A stretch of DNA of 43,777 nt. It comes from Flavobacterium sandaracinum (GTDB taxonomy: Bacteria; Bacteroidota; Bacteroidia; Flavobacteriales; Flavobacteriaceae). Made by a program: the position numbers and the translations under genes. Below are positions 23,176 through 31,137 of this stretch, one piece after another (positions within the stretch are counted from its first letter, which is position 1; the number at the start of each line of letters is the position of its first letter). Where the stretch lies: positions 1-43,777 of the forward strand of contig NZ_SMFN01000026.1 in the NCBI RefSeq assembly GCF_004349135.1, written 5' to 3'. The notes beneath the pieces are model-generated. The model was not told where the DNA came from. It saw only the letters and a program-made list of their open reading frames with translations, and searched no databases.

Positions 23176-24456
23176 TTACTGATTATTGTCCATTTCTTCT
23201 TGTTTCTCCGAAACTGTCCTGTAGGCATTCTCAACCATTACAATACCATCATCAACAACAACACCAATTGCCAGAGCAATACCCGTTAATGACATAATAT
23301 TAGATGAAATGCCAAATGCTTCAAGTAAAATAAAGCCAATAGACACAGAAATAGGTAATTGAATGAGTATAATTAAAGCACTTCGCCAATGAAAAAGGAA
23401 AAGAAGAACCACAAGAGAAACAGTAATCATAATTTCGATTAAAGTTCCTTTAACTGATGCGATTGCTTTTTCTATTAAATCACTTCGGTCATAAGAGGTT
23501 TTAAAAGTAACCCCTTCAGGCAATCCTTTTTCAACTTCTTTCATTTTTTCCTTGACTGCCGTTATTACCTTATCAGCATTTTCGCCATAACGCATTACCA
23601 CAATTCCGCCAACAACTTCACCAGTGCCATTTTCATCAAAAATACCTAGTCTCAAATCGCCACCCATTTGTATTGAACCAATGTCTTTAACTTTTACAGG
23701 AACGGAATTATAGTTTTTAATAGCAATGTCTTCTACATCTTTTATGTTTTTGATATATCCTAATCCTCTTATAATGTATGACATATCACTCATTTCGAAT
23801 TTTCGCCCACCAACATCGTTATTATTAGCCTTGACTGCATTCATCACTTCCATCATACTCACATTGTAGTACTGCATTTTCAAGGGATCTAACACTAATT
23901 GGTACTGTTTTTCAAAACCCCCAAATGATGCTACTTCAGCCACGCCGGGAACAGTTTGTAATGCAAATTTCACGTACCAATCTTGTAAAGCTCTTTGTTC
24001 TCCCAAGTCCATACCGTTAGCCTCTAAATGATACCAAAAAACGTGACCCACACCTGTGCCATCGGGTCCAAGTGTTGGAACTACATTTTGAGGCAACAAG
24101 CGTTGGGCATAATTTAGTCTTTCCAATACACGGGTTCTTGCCCAATAAATATCGACATCATCTTCAAAAATGATGTAAACAAAGCTCATCCCAAACATAG
24201 ATGCGCCTCGAATGTTTTTAACCTTAGGAATACCTTGCAGGTTGGAAACCAAGGGATATGTTACTTGGGCTTCGATAACCTGTGGACTTCTTCCCATCCA
24301 CTCCGTAAACACAATAACTTGATTTTCGGATAAATCAGGAATGGCGTCAATGGGGTTTTGTTGGACGCTGTAAACTCCCCAAGCAAATAAGCAAGCTGAA
24401 ACCAGCAAGACAACGGCTCGATTTCGTAGTGAGAATGTTATTAATTTTTCTACCAT
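23176..24456 (-). CDS. CusA-like RND heavy-metal pump, N-terminal part (split gene)
   Basis: The 426-residue frame starts VEKLITFSLRNRAVVLLVSA and contains the marks of HME-RND pumps (NPIDAIPDLSENQVIVFTEW; ASMFGMSFVYIIFEDDVDIYW; SFGGFEKQYQLVLDP). Membrane helices follow up to AIGVVVDDGIVMVENAYRTV, where Asp residues take part in proton flow. It stops in the loop after the fourth helix (EKQEEMDNNQ). The rest of the pump is encoded by the next gene, 11 bp away and in another frame. The periplasmic metal path is therefore shared by two proteins if both are made. Confidence 0.88.
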   Translation of the reverse strand: MVEKLITFSLRNRAVVLLVSACLFAWGVYSVQQNPIDAIPDLSENQVIVFTEWMGRSPQVIEAQVTYPLVSNLQGIPKVKNIRGASMFGMSFVYIIFEDDVDIYWARTRVLERLNYAQRLLPQNVVPTLGPDGTGVGHVFWYHLEANGMDLGEQRALQDWYVKFALQTVPGVAEVASFGGFEKQYQLVLDPLKMQYYNVSMMEVMNAVKANNNDVGGRKFEMSDMSYIIRGLGYIKNIKDVEDIAIKNYNSVPVKVKDIGSIQMGGDLRLGIFDENGTGEVVGGIVVMRYGENADKVITAVKEKMKEVEKGLPEGVTFKTSYDRSDLIEKAIASVKGTLIEIMITVSLVVLLFLFHWRSALIILIQLPISVSIGFILLEAFGISSNIMSLTGIALAIGVVVDDGIVMVENAYRTVSEKQEEMDNNQ

Positions 24457-24461
24457 AATGT

Positions 24462-24932
24462 TTAGTTTTCTAATGAAAGACTATCTTTTGTTTTATTTAT
24501 CCAATTGATTACTTCCTCTTTTTGAGCAGGTGTTACTATTGCATTTTTATGAAGTAACGTGTAGGACGCTAAGGGCATTTCATCAGATTTTATTTGTTTG
24601 ATGATAGCTTCTAATTTGTTTTCTTGTTTTCGCTTGGAGTACTTTCCAAATTCATTAAAGTTCAAATCCTTCTTACCATCTTTAATGTGTTCTTCCATAA
24701 AAAACCGTGCTGGCTGAATGTAAGAATATAATGGATAATTAGTATTGTTACTGTGACAATCGTAGCAAGATGTCCGTAAAATAGTTTCAACATTTTTAGG
24801 AACATCGTACATTTTTGTAAAATTTGCAGTTAATTCCTGCTCATAACTTTCATTACGAGCAGGTTGATATAACTGCATCAACAAAAAAATAACAAACCCG
24901 ATTATGAGTATTTTCTTGATGATTTTTTTCAT
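24462..24932 (-). CDS. Haem-binding domain protein (Haem_bd type)
   Basis: The 156-residue protein has an N-terminal membrane anchor or signal (KKILIIGFVIFLLMQLY). A haem attachment site CYDCH (about 56-60) sits in the block RTSCYDCHSNNTNYPLYSYIQPA, which is typical of the small Haem_bd family in Bacteroidota. Later motifs (LNFNEFGKYSKRKQENKLE; DEMPLASYTLLH) are also conserved there. It is periplasmic and monohaem. It lies 5 bp before the pump gene and 1 bp after the DUF3347 lipoprotein, so it belongs to the Cus operon. Its electron partner is unknown. Confidence 0.87.
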   Translation of the reverse strand: MKKIIKKILIIGFVIFLLMQLYQPARNESYEQELTANFTKMYDVPKNVETILRTSCYDCHSNNTNYPLYSYIQPARFFMEEHIKDGKKDLNFNEFGKYSKRKQENKLEAIIKQIKSDEMPLASYTLLHKNAIVTPAQKEEVINWINKTKDSLSLEN

Positions 24933-24933
24933 T

Positions 24934-25668
24934 TTATAATTGTTTTTTCATAGAACCACAAGTAAGCATTTTCGAACCGTAGTATGGATTTTTTATTTCT
25001 TTGCTTTCACTTATCCAAATAGCCCCTTTTCCTTCATTATACATAGGACAAAAATCTTGATATAGTTTTTGTTTTGCTCCAAATATTTTTATCAAATCAT
25101 TCACATCTTTACTCAACATCGCAAAATGTTCTCTTTGGTGGTCAATTTTCCCACCATTATCACCAATGTGTTCTGCCTGTTCTTTAGCATCATCAGAAAT
25201 ATCAATATATTCTGTTTTCAATTTTGGATCTATTGCATTGGTATTGAATTTATTGAAAGTTGCATATAATGCTTTACCCGCATTGGCTGCTCCTTTTGTA
25301 TCGTCTTTTGTGAGTGCGTTTTTGAGTTTTAAATAGCCAGAGATTATTTCGCTTGTTGAAAATGTTGTTTGGGTAACCGATGTAGCTTCAGTATTAACTT
25401 CAACTGTTGTTGTATCATTATGACTATGACTACCATCAGTATGATCATGAGCTGCTTCATTTTGTACAACTGGTTCGGTTAATTCCATTCCACATTTTGA
25501 ACATTTTTCACCTTTTTTTCCTGTAACCTCTGGGTGCATAGGACACGCGTATAATTGCGAGGTACTCTCTGTTGTTTCCGAATTAGTTGTTGCAGCTTCT
25601 TTATTTTTTTGATTACAAGAAACTAGTACAAATGCCATCGCTATGGCTGAAAGGATTAGATTTTTCAT
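24934..25668 (-). CDS. DUF3347 lipoprotein with HMBD
   Basis: The start is set at 25668 (KNLILSAIAMAFVLVSC), which gives a signal peptide with lipobox; an upstream extension to 25740 is unlikely. The 244-residue protein has an HMBD (YACPMHPEVTG...CSKCGM, with ACP), a His-rich loop (HDHTDGSHSHND), and a DUF3347 domain. The domain's end has the signature CPMYNEGKGAIWISE, then NPYYGSKMLTCG. DUF3347 occurs in Bacteroidota either alone or at the C-terminus of CusB adaptors, where it probably binds Cu(I) through the CPM and LTCG Cys/Met. Here it is a separate protein, since neither adaptor of the operon has this domain. Confidence 0.87.
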   Translation of the reverse strand: MKNLILSAIAMAFVLVSCNQKNKEAATTNSETTESTSQLYACPMHPEVTGKKGEKCSKCGMELTEPVVQNEAAHDHTDGSHSHNDTTTVEVNTEATSVTQTTFSTSEIISGYLKLKNALTKDDTKGAANAGKALYATFNKFNTNAIDPKLKTEYIDISDDAKEQAEHIGDNGGKIDHQREHFAMLSKDVNDLIKIFGAKQKLYQDFCPMYNEGKGAIWISESKEIKNPYYGSKMLTCGSMKKQL

Positions 25669-25858
25669 TTTATTATTTTTTTTAATTGATATTGTTGGTA
25701 TTTGCAACATTTTTTGATGAATATTTTTTTGAAAACCCATTTTTATATAGAAATTAATTTTTTCGTTTTATAGGGTCATTAAAATCATTGCATCCTTATT
25801 ATTGGTATCATGTGCATTGAATTAAACTAAAAGGAAATTTAAAATTTATGCGACTGGA

Positions 25859-26485
25859 TTATTTTTTCTTACCCTCCGTTTTAGTCATTTCCATTCCACA
25901 TTTAGGACATTCCCCCGGTTTGTCAGAAGTTGAGCCATCCATTGGACAAACATATTTTGTTACAATTTTAGTTTTAGGTTGACTGCCTTTTGTAGCGTGA
26001 GTATCTATCTTTTCGGTAATTTTTACCATTCCAGTTCCACATTTAGAACATTTCCCTTCGGTATCAGAAGTTGAGCCGTCCATTGGACAAACATATTTTG
26101 TTACAATTTTAGTTTTAGGTTGACTGCCTTTTGTAGCGTGAGTATCTATCTTTTCGGTAATTTTTACCATCCTAGTTCCACATTTAGAACATTTCCCTTC
26201 GGTATCAGAAGTTGAGCCGTCCATTGGACAAACATATTTTGTTACAATTTTAGTTTTAGGTTGACTGCCTTTTGTAGCGTGAGTATCTATTTTTTCAGTG
26301 GTTTTTACCATTGTCATTCCACATTTGCTACATTTTCCTTCTATTAAACTCACTTCTTCTGGATGCATTGGGCAAGTATAAGTTGTTTTTTGAGCTTCCT
26401 TTTGCGAAGATTTTGTAGCTTCTTGAGCTGATGCTACTGTGCTAACTGCTAAGAATACGCTTAGTACGATAATTAGATTTTTCAT
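25859..26485 (-). CDS. Secreted protein of four HMBD-type units
   Basis: The 208-residue protein has a signal peptide (to SAQE, about 21). It is then made only of metal-binding units: one standard HMBD (YTCPMHPEEVS...CSKCGM, 36-57) and three altered copies (YVCPMDGSTSD...CxKCG, near 84, 131 and 178). In the copies the His-Pro of CPMHPE is changed to Asp-Gly, so each has Cys and Met but not that His. Units are joined by TEKIDTHATKGSQPKTKIVTK linkers. The three are nearly identical, indicating recent expansion. It should bind several soft metal ions in the periplasm. It lies between DUF3347 and the second YVTN gene. Confidence 0.85.
   Translation of the reverse strand: MKNLIIVLSVFLAVSTVASAQEATKSSQKEAQKTTYTCPMHPEEVSLIEGKCSKCGMTMVKTTEKIDTHATKGSQPKTKIVTKYVCPMDGSTSDTEGKCSKCGTRMVKITEKIDTHATKGSQPKTKIVTKYVCPMDGSTSDTEGKCSKCGTGMVKITEKIDTHATKGSQPKTKIVTKYVCPMDGSTSDKPGECPKCGMEMTKTEGKKK
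25862..26299. repeat. Three 141-bp tandem repeats within the four-HMBD gene
   Basis: Units of 47 codons start at residues 63, 110 and 157 (the last is slightly longer at its end). The first two copies differ at very few bases. The length is a multiple of three, so changes in copy number keep the frame, and the number of metal-binding units could vary between strains. Confidence 0.88.
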
Positions 26486-26588
26486 TTTTTACAGTTTTAA
26501 TTAATTGTTTATAATATTAACACTGATCAATTGCAAGCCATTTTAATCGTTTATCAAATTTACATTTGATATTTTAGAAATTAATAGT

Positions 26589-27641
26589 TTACATTTTTAT
26601 TACAACCCCATTTGGTTTTTTACCAACATTGATTGTTTTAGTAACGGTATGATTGGTAACATTTACAACAGAAACTGTATTTGCTGTTTGGTTGGTTACA
26701 TAGGCAGTGTTTCCGTCCATAGTGAAAGAAATTGCGTGAGCACCAGCACCCGTATTAAAAGCGCCACCGTGGATCCACATCATCATACCAGCATCCCAAG
26801 TCCAATAATGTACTTTTCCATTCATTGGATCTGAAACCCATAATTCGCTTTTTGTTCCGTTGTGTGAGGCAATTCCGGGCATAAATCCTAAAATAATAGT
26901 TTGGTCAACGGCATTTGTAGCTACATTTATAACAGAAATAGATTGTCCGTCTTCGTTATCAACATACATTTTACCATCTGTACCAGTCCAAGCTCCAACA
27001 GGATTGTTACCAACTGTAACCGTTGCAACTACTGATTTTGATGCTACATTGATTACTGAAACGTTATCATCATCGCCATTAGCAACATAGGCTTTTGTCC
27101 CGTCCGAAGAGAAAGTTAATTCTGCAGGCATCATACCTATAGTAATTGTACTTTTCAACGCATAAGTTGTAGCGTCATACACCAATACTTTTCCGTTCAT
27201 ATCCATTTGAGGCACCCAAATTTCTGTACCATTTGGAGAATAAATAGTATTGTGGTTCATTACAGGTAAACCCATTTTTTTAACAATTGAACCAGTTGTT
27301 GCATCAATAACAACAAGTTTACCCGACATAGTTCCTGTCACTGCGTGTCCTGCGCTTAAATCCATTCCCGGAACTCCAATTGCAAGATGATTTGAATGTG
27401 AAGAAATATGGTGTGGCCACATTATCATATCTGTATCGGTTCCCATCAATGGAATAGTTCCTGTAACTTCATTAGTTGATAATTTGATTACTGAAATTGT
27501 TGCATCTTCACCATTGACAACATACGCTGCTGGATAATTAACGTTTAATGCTGCATTTGTCATATCCATATTATCATCTTTATTACAAGATGATAAAAGT
27601 ATTGCTCCAATTATTGATGCGGTAAAAGATATATTCTTCAT
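26589..27641 (-). CDS. YVTN beta-propeller lipoprotein (second copy)
   Basis: The 350-residue protein begins with a lipoprotein signal (SIIGAILLSSCNKDD). It then shows seven YVTN-like repeats (YVVNGEDATISVIKL, YVANGDDDNVSVINVA, YVTNQTANTVSVVNVT), which form a propeller. A Met/His patch (GLPVMNHNTIYSPNG; WTWDAGMMMWIHGG) may bind metals. It shares the layout and the KKPNG ending with the YVTN lipoprotein at 11901-12965, so the two are paralogues. The gene is followed by the HMBD protein and preceded by the HMA-DUF3347 gene at a 20-bp gap. Confidence 0.87.
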   Translation of the reverse strand: MKNISFTASIIGAILLSSCNKDDNMDMTNAALNVNYPAAYVVNGEDATISVIKLSTNEVTGTIPLMGTDTDMIMWPHHISSHSNHLAIGVPGMDLSAGHAVTGTMSGKLVVIDATTGSIVKKMGLPVMNHNTIYSPNGTEIWVPQMDMNGKVLVYDATTYALKSTITIGMMPAELTFSSDGTKAYVANGDDDNVSVINVASKSVVATVTVGNNPVGAWTGTDGKMYVDNEDGQSISVINVATNAVDQTIILGFMPGIASHNGTKSELWVSDPMNGKVHYWTWDAGMMMWIHGGAFNTGAGAHAISFTMDGNTAYVTNQTANTVSVVNVTNHTVTKTINVGKKPNGVVIKM

Positions 27642-27661
27642 TTTTTAAAGTTTTAATTTTA

Positions 27662-28507
27662 TTATTTTATTGTTTCTACTGTTTTACCACAACTCAACAT
27701 TTGTGATCCGTAGTAAGGATTTTTAATTGTATTTTCTTTACTTAACCAATTGGCATCTTGCATCGGGCAATATTGATAATAAACCGGTTCAGTAAATTTT
27801 GAAACTTTTATCAACTCATACGTATTTTTAGATAATGATTTGAAAAGTTCTCTTTGCTTTTTGATATCCTGTGTTTCAGAAATATTTTTTGCATCAGCAG
27901 TTAAATCTTTATAAACTTTCATCCAAGTCATATGTACATCCATTTTCAATGTTTCCATTTTTACGACAGTGATTGCGGTTAATAAATCTTTTGACTTTGC
28001 AGAAGCCATTTTACTATCTGTTTTTACCAAGGCATCTTTCAATGAAAAATAATTATCGAAAACTGGTTTTAGTTGGTCTGTTCCTTGGTTTTCAGTCATT
28101 GTAGAATGGTCGTTCATTTCCATTTTAGTTTCTTCGGATTTTGTTTCCGTTTTTACTGCAACTTTTGCTTCACGATCGTATTGACAACATCCCGGAAGTT
28201 TTGAATATGCAGCATCTGGAGCAAGGAATTTTTCGCTATCATAACCCGCAAGTGCAATACGTTTTAAGATTTCATCTTGATTGGTTTTTTTAGCATCATA
28301 AGTAAGCGTAGCCATTTTGGTGTCTTTATTCCAATCAACATTCGCAATTTTCTTGAGACTTCCTGCTTTTTCTATGGTGGTTTCGCACATTCCACAATTC
28401 CCGAATATTTTTACGGTTTCAGTTTTAGCGTTTTTGATTTGCGCATTAGACACTGTGAATGATAGCAATAGAGTTATTGCCATCACTATTTTTTTTAGTG
28501 ATTTCAT
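27662..28507 (-). CDS. Secreted HMA-DUF3347 protein
   Basis: The 281-residue protein has a signal peptide (to SNAQ, about 22) and an HMA domain with the metal site GNCGMCETTIE (about 36-46). A double cysteine GCCQYDREA (about 105) follows, then a Met/His-containing linker and a DUF3347 domain (KPVFDNYFSLKDALVKTD; CPMQDANWLSKE; NPYYGSQMLSCG). The order suggests a periplasmic copper chaperone that passes metal between its own domains and the Cus complex. The first 120 residues are a paralogue of the plus-strand gene at 30257-30619, which lacks DUF3347. It is the first gene of the long minus-strand copper block. Confidence 0.88.
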   Translation of the reverse strand: MKSLKKIVMAITLLLSFTVSNAQIKNAKTETVKIFGNCGMCETTIEKAGSLKKIANVDWNKDTKMATLTYDAKKTNQDEILKRIALAGYDSEKFLAPDAAYSKLPGCCQYDREAKVAVKTETKSEETKMEMNDHSTMTENQGTDQLKPVFDNYFSLKDALVKTDSKMASAKSKDLLTAITVVKMETLKMDVHMTWMKVYKDLTADAKNISETQDIKKQRELFKSLSKNTYELIKVSKFTEPVYYQYCPMQDANWLSKENTIKNPYYGSQMLSCGKTVETIK

Positions 28508-28608
28508 TGTAAAATAATTTTAAATTGAATTAGTTAAACAAGAACAAAATGACAGCACAACAAAGCCAGCCTTTTGAAAATGAAATTAACTGAGAAAGTA
28601 AATGATTT

Positions 28609-28625
28609 AAAGCAATAATTGCTTT
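28609..28625. promoter_or_regulatory. 17-bp palindrome upstream of the HMA-DUF3347 gene
   Basis: AAAGCAAT and ATTGCTTT surround a single A, about 100 bp upstream of the HMA-DUF3347 start. On the minus strand a TAAATTTG box (plus-strand 28649-28656) lies just before it, but no TTG with correct spacing was found. The palindrome may be an operator in the leader, or the end of the Cys-rich gene's transcript. Confidence 0.35.
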
Positions 28626-28660
28626 TGATTTGACACAATTATGGCTATCAAATTTAAAAT

Positions 28661-29029
28661 TTAGCCTATTTTTGGTATAAGCCATAAAGAATTGAAACCA
28701 GAAGAAATGGAGGTTTCGTAATTGTAAAAATTTTGTTTTTCTGAAAAGAAATTAAAAATATTTTTATTAAAGTTCAATTCATTAATAGAAACAGATGTGT
28801 TGCAAGAAGAAGCACAACCACATTTAGAATGGCTGCATTTTCCTCCACAACCTTTATGATTTTTATTCTTCGAATGATTATCACCTTCGCAACAATCTTT
28901 TTTATCTGTTTTAGAAGAGATTTCTTTTTTGCAAGATTGTTTTTCTGAATTGTTTCCACACGCAAAAGTTACCATTGGCATCAAGAAGAAGCCAAGTACA
29001 ACGATTAATAAAATGTGAAACTTTTTCAT
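28661..29029 (-). CDS. Small secreted Cys-rich protein (left copy of a mirrored pair)
   Basis: The start at 29029 gives a signal peptide (KKFHILLIVVLGFFLMPMV, cleaved near TFAC). A longer frame to 29083 adds nothing. The mature part has cysteines in KQSC, DCCEGD, GCGGKCSHSKCGCASSC and ends with the hydrophobic motif SSGFNSLWLIPKIG. It is 122 residues long. The plus-strand neighbour at 29745-30101 has the same arrangement, so this is a small family; no known domain was recognised. Metal binding in the periplasm is inferred from the Cys clusters and surroundings. Its 3' end lies 153 bp upstream of the HMA-DUF3347 gene on the same strand. Confidence 0.75.
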   Translation of the reverse strand: MKKFHILLIVVLGFFLMPMVTFACGNNSEKQSCKKEISSKTDKKDCCEGDNHSKNKNHKGCGGKCSHSKCGCASSCNTSVSINELNFNKNIFNFFSEKQNFYNYETSISSGFNSLWLIPKIG

Positions 29030-29744
29030 TTGTATAGAAAAACTAATATTGGACAAAGTTAGAGAAATAATCTTAATTTTCAATAAAGACTTGTTAAAAA
29101 AATTTCATCACTACTATTTTGTTTTGATTTATATTCTCATTAAAAGTATTATTAGGGAAGCAAATAGATGAAGACTAAACTACTTAAATCTTTGTTATGA
29201 GTGTTAATCTCATCTATGTAAAAATTTAAATCATATAAATGGATTAATTCCTCATTATTATCTGGTATTTGAGCCAGTTGATATAAATTTTAGTTTTTCA
29301 GGAAAACTATTATATCGAAATTTTGAGTTTTCTCATCATAATCTAAAGTTAGAAATTTGAATTCACTAGCTTTTAATGTAATTTCATGGAAGATATATGA
29401 CTATTCAAATCCATCGATAATTTTATCAATTCTTTCCGTTTGTGGAATAAAAGCGATGAATTTCCAGTTCTTCAGTTGGGATACGTTATCAATTAACTGG
29501 TTTCATAATCAACAATTATATTTCTTTTAATTTGTAAAAATTACTAATCTACATGTTACAAGTGTTCAGTAAATTAAAAACGATCTTTTAGTCCTAAAAA
29601 CAAAAATACTGATTATCAATTAATTAAACTGTTTTTATTTCAGCGGGGTGTCACTAAACATAATTGAAGAATCAATTATAATAGAACATTTACAAAAAAA
29701 TTAACATTCGAGTCAGCTAATAAAATTGTAGATTTGTGCCCAGT
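29030..29744. other. 715-bp divergent intergenic region at the centre of the mirrored block
   Basis: The region is AT-rich and separates the two divergent Cys-rich genes. It contains a decayed minus-strand gene (29152-29505, listed separately). A TAGATTTG box at 29729-29736 is placed so that transcription would start only a few bases before the ATG at 29745; no good TTG -33 box accompanies it. The part from 29506 to 29728 shows no gene; a short unassigned tail reading FQRGVTKHN lies around 29639-29668. Confidence 0.4.
29152..29505 (-). pseudogene. Decayed gene fragment of unknown family
   Basis: On the minus strand three segments in different frames read as normal protein: NQLIDNVSQLKNWKFIAFIPQ...DGFE (then stop), SYIFHEITLKASEFKFLTLDY...VFLKN (then stop), and QLAQIPDNNEELIHLYDL to a stop at 29152. 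Together they look like one gene with at least two frameshifts or deletions and a premature stop. The composition is unlike random intergenic DNA. The family is not recognised with certainty. Confidence 0.45.
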
Positions 29745-30101
29745 ATGACAAAAAAGTTCTACATATTGCTACTCGTTATGCTTGGTTTTCTTTTGGGACC
29801 AACGCTTACTTATGCGCATGGGACAAAAAAAGAAATGCCATGTTGTAAAAAAGAATTTACAGTAAAAGACTGTTGCAAGAAAAAAGATTCTAATAAGAAA
29901 GAACACAATTGCGATAATAGCTGTGTAGGTAATTCTTGTGGTTGCCCAACTGCTTACTGCGGTTATTCCTCGATACTTTCTTTCCAAACAGAAAATAATT
30001 CTCTTTTTAGTTTTTCAGAAAGGAAACAAAATTACTATTATTCAGAAATCTTTATTTCTTCAGATTTCCGTTCTATCTGGCTTCCACCTAAAATAAGCTA
30101 G
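29745..30101 (+). CDS. Small secreted Cys-rich protein (right copy of a mirrored pair)
   Basis: The 118-residue protein starts at ATG 29745, very close to a TAGATTTG promoter-like box. The signal peptide (TKKFYILLLVMLGFLLGPT) is cleaved near YAHG. The mature part has PCCKKE, DCCKKKD, NCDNSCVGNSCGC and the end motif SSDFRSIWLPPKIS. This is the same plan as the minus-strand gene at 28661-29029 (signal, CC pairs, CGC, aromatic tail). It precedes an HMA gene on the same strand, as its partner does on the other strand. Periplasmic metal binding is inferred. Confidence 0.75.
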   Translation: MTKKFYILLLVMLGFLLGPTLTYAHGTKKEMPCCKKEFTVKDCCKKKDSNKKEHNCDNSCVGNSCGCPTAYCGYSSILSFQTENNSLFSFSERKQNYYYSEIFISSDFRSIWLPPKIS

Positions 30102-30256
30102 ATTCATTTCCTGACAGTTACAAATCTGTCTAATCCAAAGCCTGTTTTATGGCTTAAAAAATCATTAAATATTAATCCAATCAACGCTATTCATAGCTCT
30201 AAATACTATGGTTTCTGTCATGCTCTAGGATTAATTCATTCAAAATTATAAAAACA

Positions 30257-30619
30257 ATGAACTCAATAAAAAAATTATTGATGGCAATGACTCTATTGCT
30301 ATCAGTCACTTTCGCCAGCGCGCAAATAAAAAACAAAACAACTGAAACCGTAAAAATCAATGGTAATTGTGGCATGTGCAAAAAAACTATTGAAACGGCT
30401 GCAAACATTGATAAAGTTGCCAAAGTAAATTGGGACACGAACACCAAAACCGCTACAGTTACCTACGATACTAAGAAAACCAATCTTGATGCCATACTAA
30501 AACGTGTTGCAGATGCTGGATATGACAATGAAAAATTTAGTGCCCCAAATGCTGTTTACGATGAATTGCATGGATGTTGCCAATATGATAGAGAAGCAAG
30601 TCCTAAAAAAGCGGAGTAA
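30257..30619 (+). CDS. Secreted single HMA-domain protein
   Basis: The 120-residue protein has a signal peptide (to ASAQ, about 23) and one HMA domain with GNCGMCKKTIE (about 36-46) and the usual fold (ATVTYDTKKTNLDAILKRVADAGYD). The C-terminus has the double cysteine HGCCQYDREA. It is clearly a paralogue of the first 120 residues of the 27662-28507 protein but stops before the DUF3347 domain. It should bind Cu(I) in the periplasm as a chaperone. The thioredoxin gene follows 28 bp downstream. Confidence 0.87.
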   Translation: MNSIKKLLMAMTLLLSVTFASAQIKNKTTETVKINGNCGMCKKTIETAANIDKVAKVNWDTNTKTATVTYDTKKTNLDAILKRVADAGYDNEKFSAPNAVYDELHGCCQYDREASPKKAE

Positions 30620-30647
30620 TCATAATCAATCATTTAAATTAAATTTC

Positions 30648-31136
30648 ATGTTCAAAATAAAAAATATAATCACATTACTCTCCCTGATAGCAACTGTTTC
30701 TATAGCAAGTGCACAAATAAAAATAGGAGATTCTTTTCCAGATGTTCAGCTTCAAAACAATAAGAACGCTACAGTTAAACTAAATACTTTTAAAGGAAAA
30801 ACAGTTTTGGTAGATTTTTGGGCATCATGGTGCGCACCTTGCCGAATGGCTAACAAAAAATTGGTAAAAATGTATGACCAATACAAAGGTCAGAATTTTG
30901 AAATTGTTGGAATTTCAATTGATATCGATAAATCAAAATGGTTAAAAGCCATTGAAAAAGACAAAATGAAACACCAGCAATTAATCGACCCGAAAGGTTT
31001 TGATGCCAAAACGGCTGTGGCTTTTGGAGTTGAAGCACTGCCTGAAACCTATCTTTTTGATGCATCAGGAAAACTGATTGCCATAAACCCAACCGAAGCA
31101 CAAATAATTGCTCAAATCAAAAAAAACAAAAAATAA
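30648..31136 (+). CDS. Periplasmic TlpA-like thioredoxin
   Basis: The start is at 30648 (FKIKNIITLLSLIATVSIAS), which gives a signal peptide; the longer open frame to 30504 overlaps the HMA gene. The 162-residue protein is a single TlpA/ResA-type thioredoxin fold with the active site FWASWCAPCRM (about 64-74) and the cis-proline region EALPETYLFD. It would reduce disulfides in the periplasm, keeping Cys metal sites open; its likely electron donor is the DsbD encoded downstream. It is followed by an HMA protein with one base between stop and start. Confidence 0.9.
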   Translation: MFKIKNIITLLSLIATVSIASAQIKIGDSFPDVQLQNNKNATVKLNTFKGKTVLVDFWASWCAPCRMANKKLVKMYDQYKGQNFEIVGISIDIDKSKWLKAIEKDKMKHQQLIDPKGFDAKTAVAFGVEALPETYLFDASGKLIAINPTEAQIIAQIKKNKK

Positions 31137-31137
31137 A

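Noticed and set aside
25862..26299. CRISPR array or intergenic satellite
   Set aside because: The 141-bp units are coding, in frame and lie inside a secreted HMBD protein.
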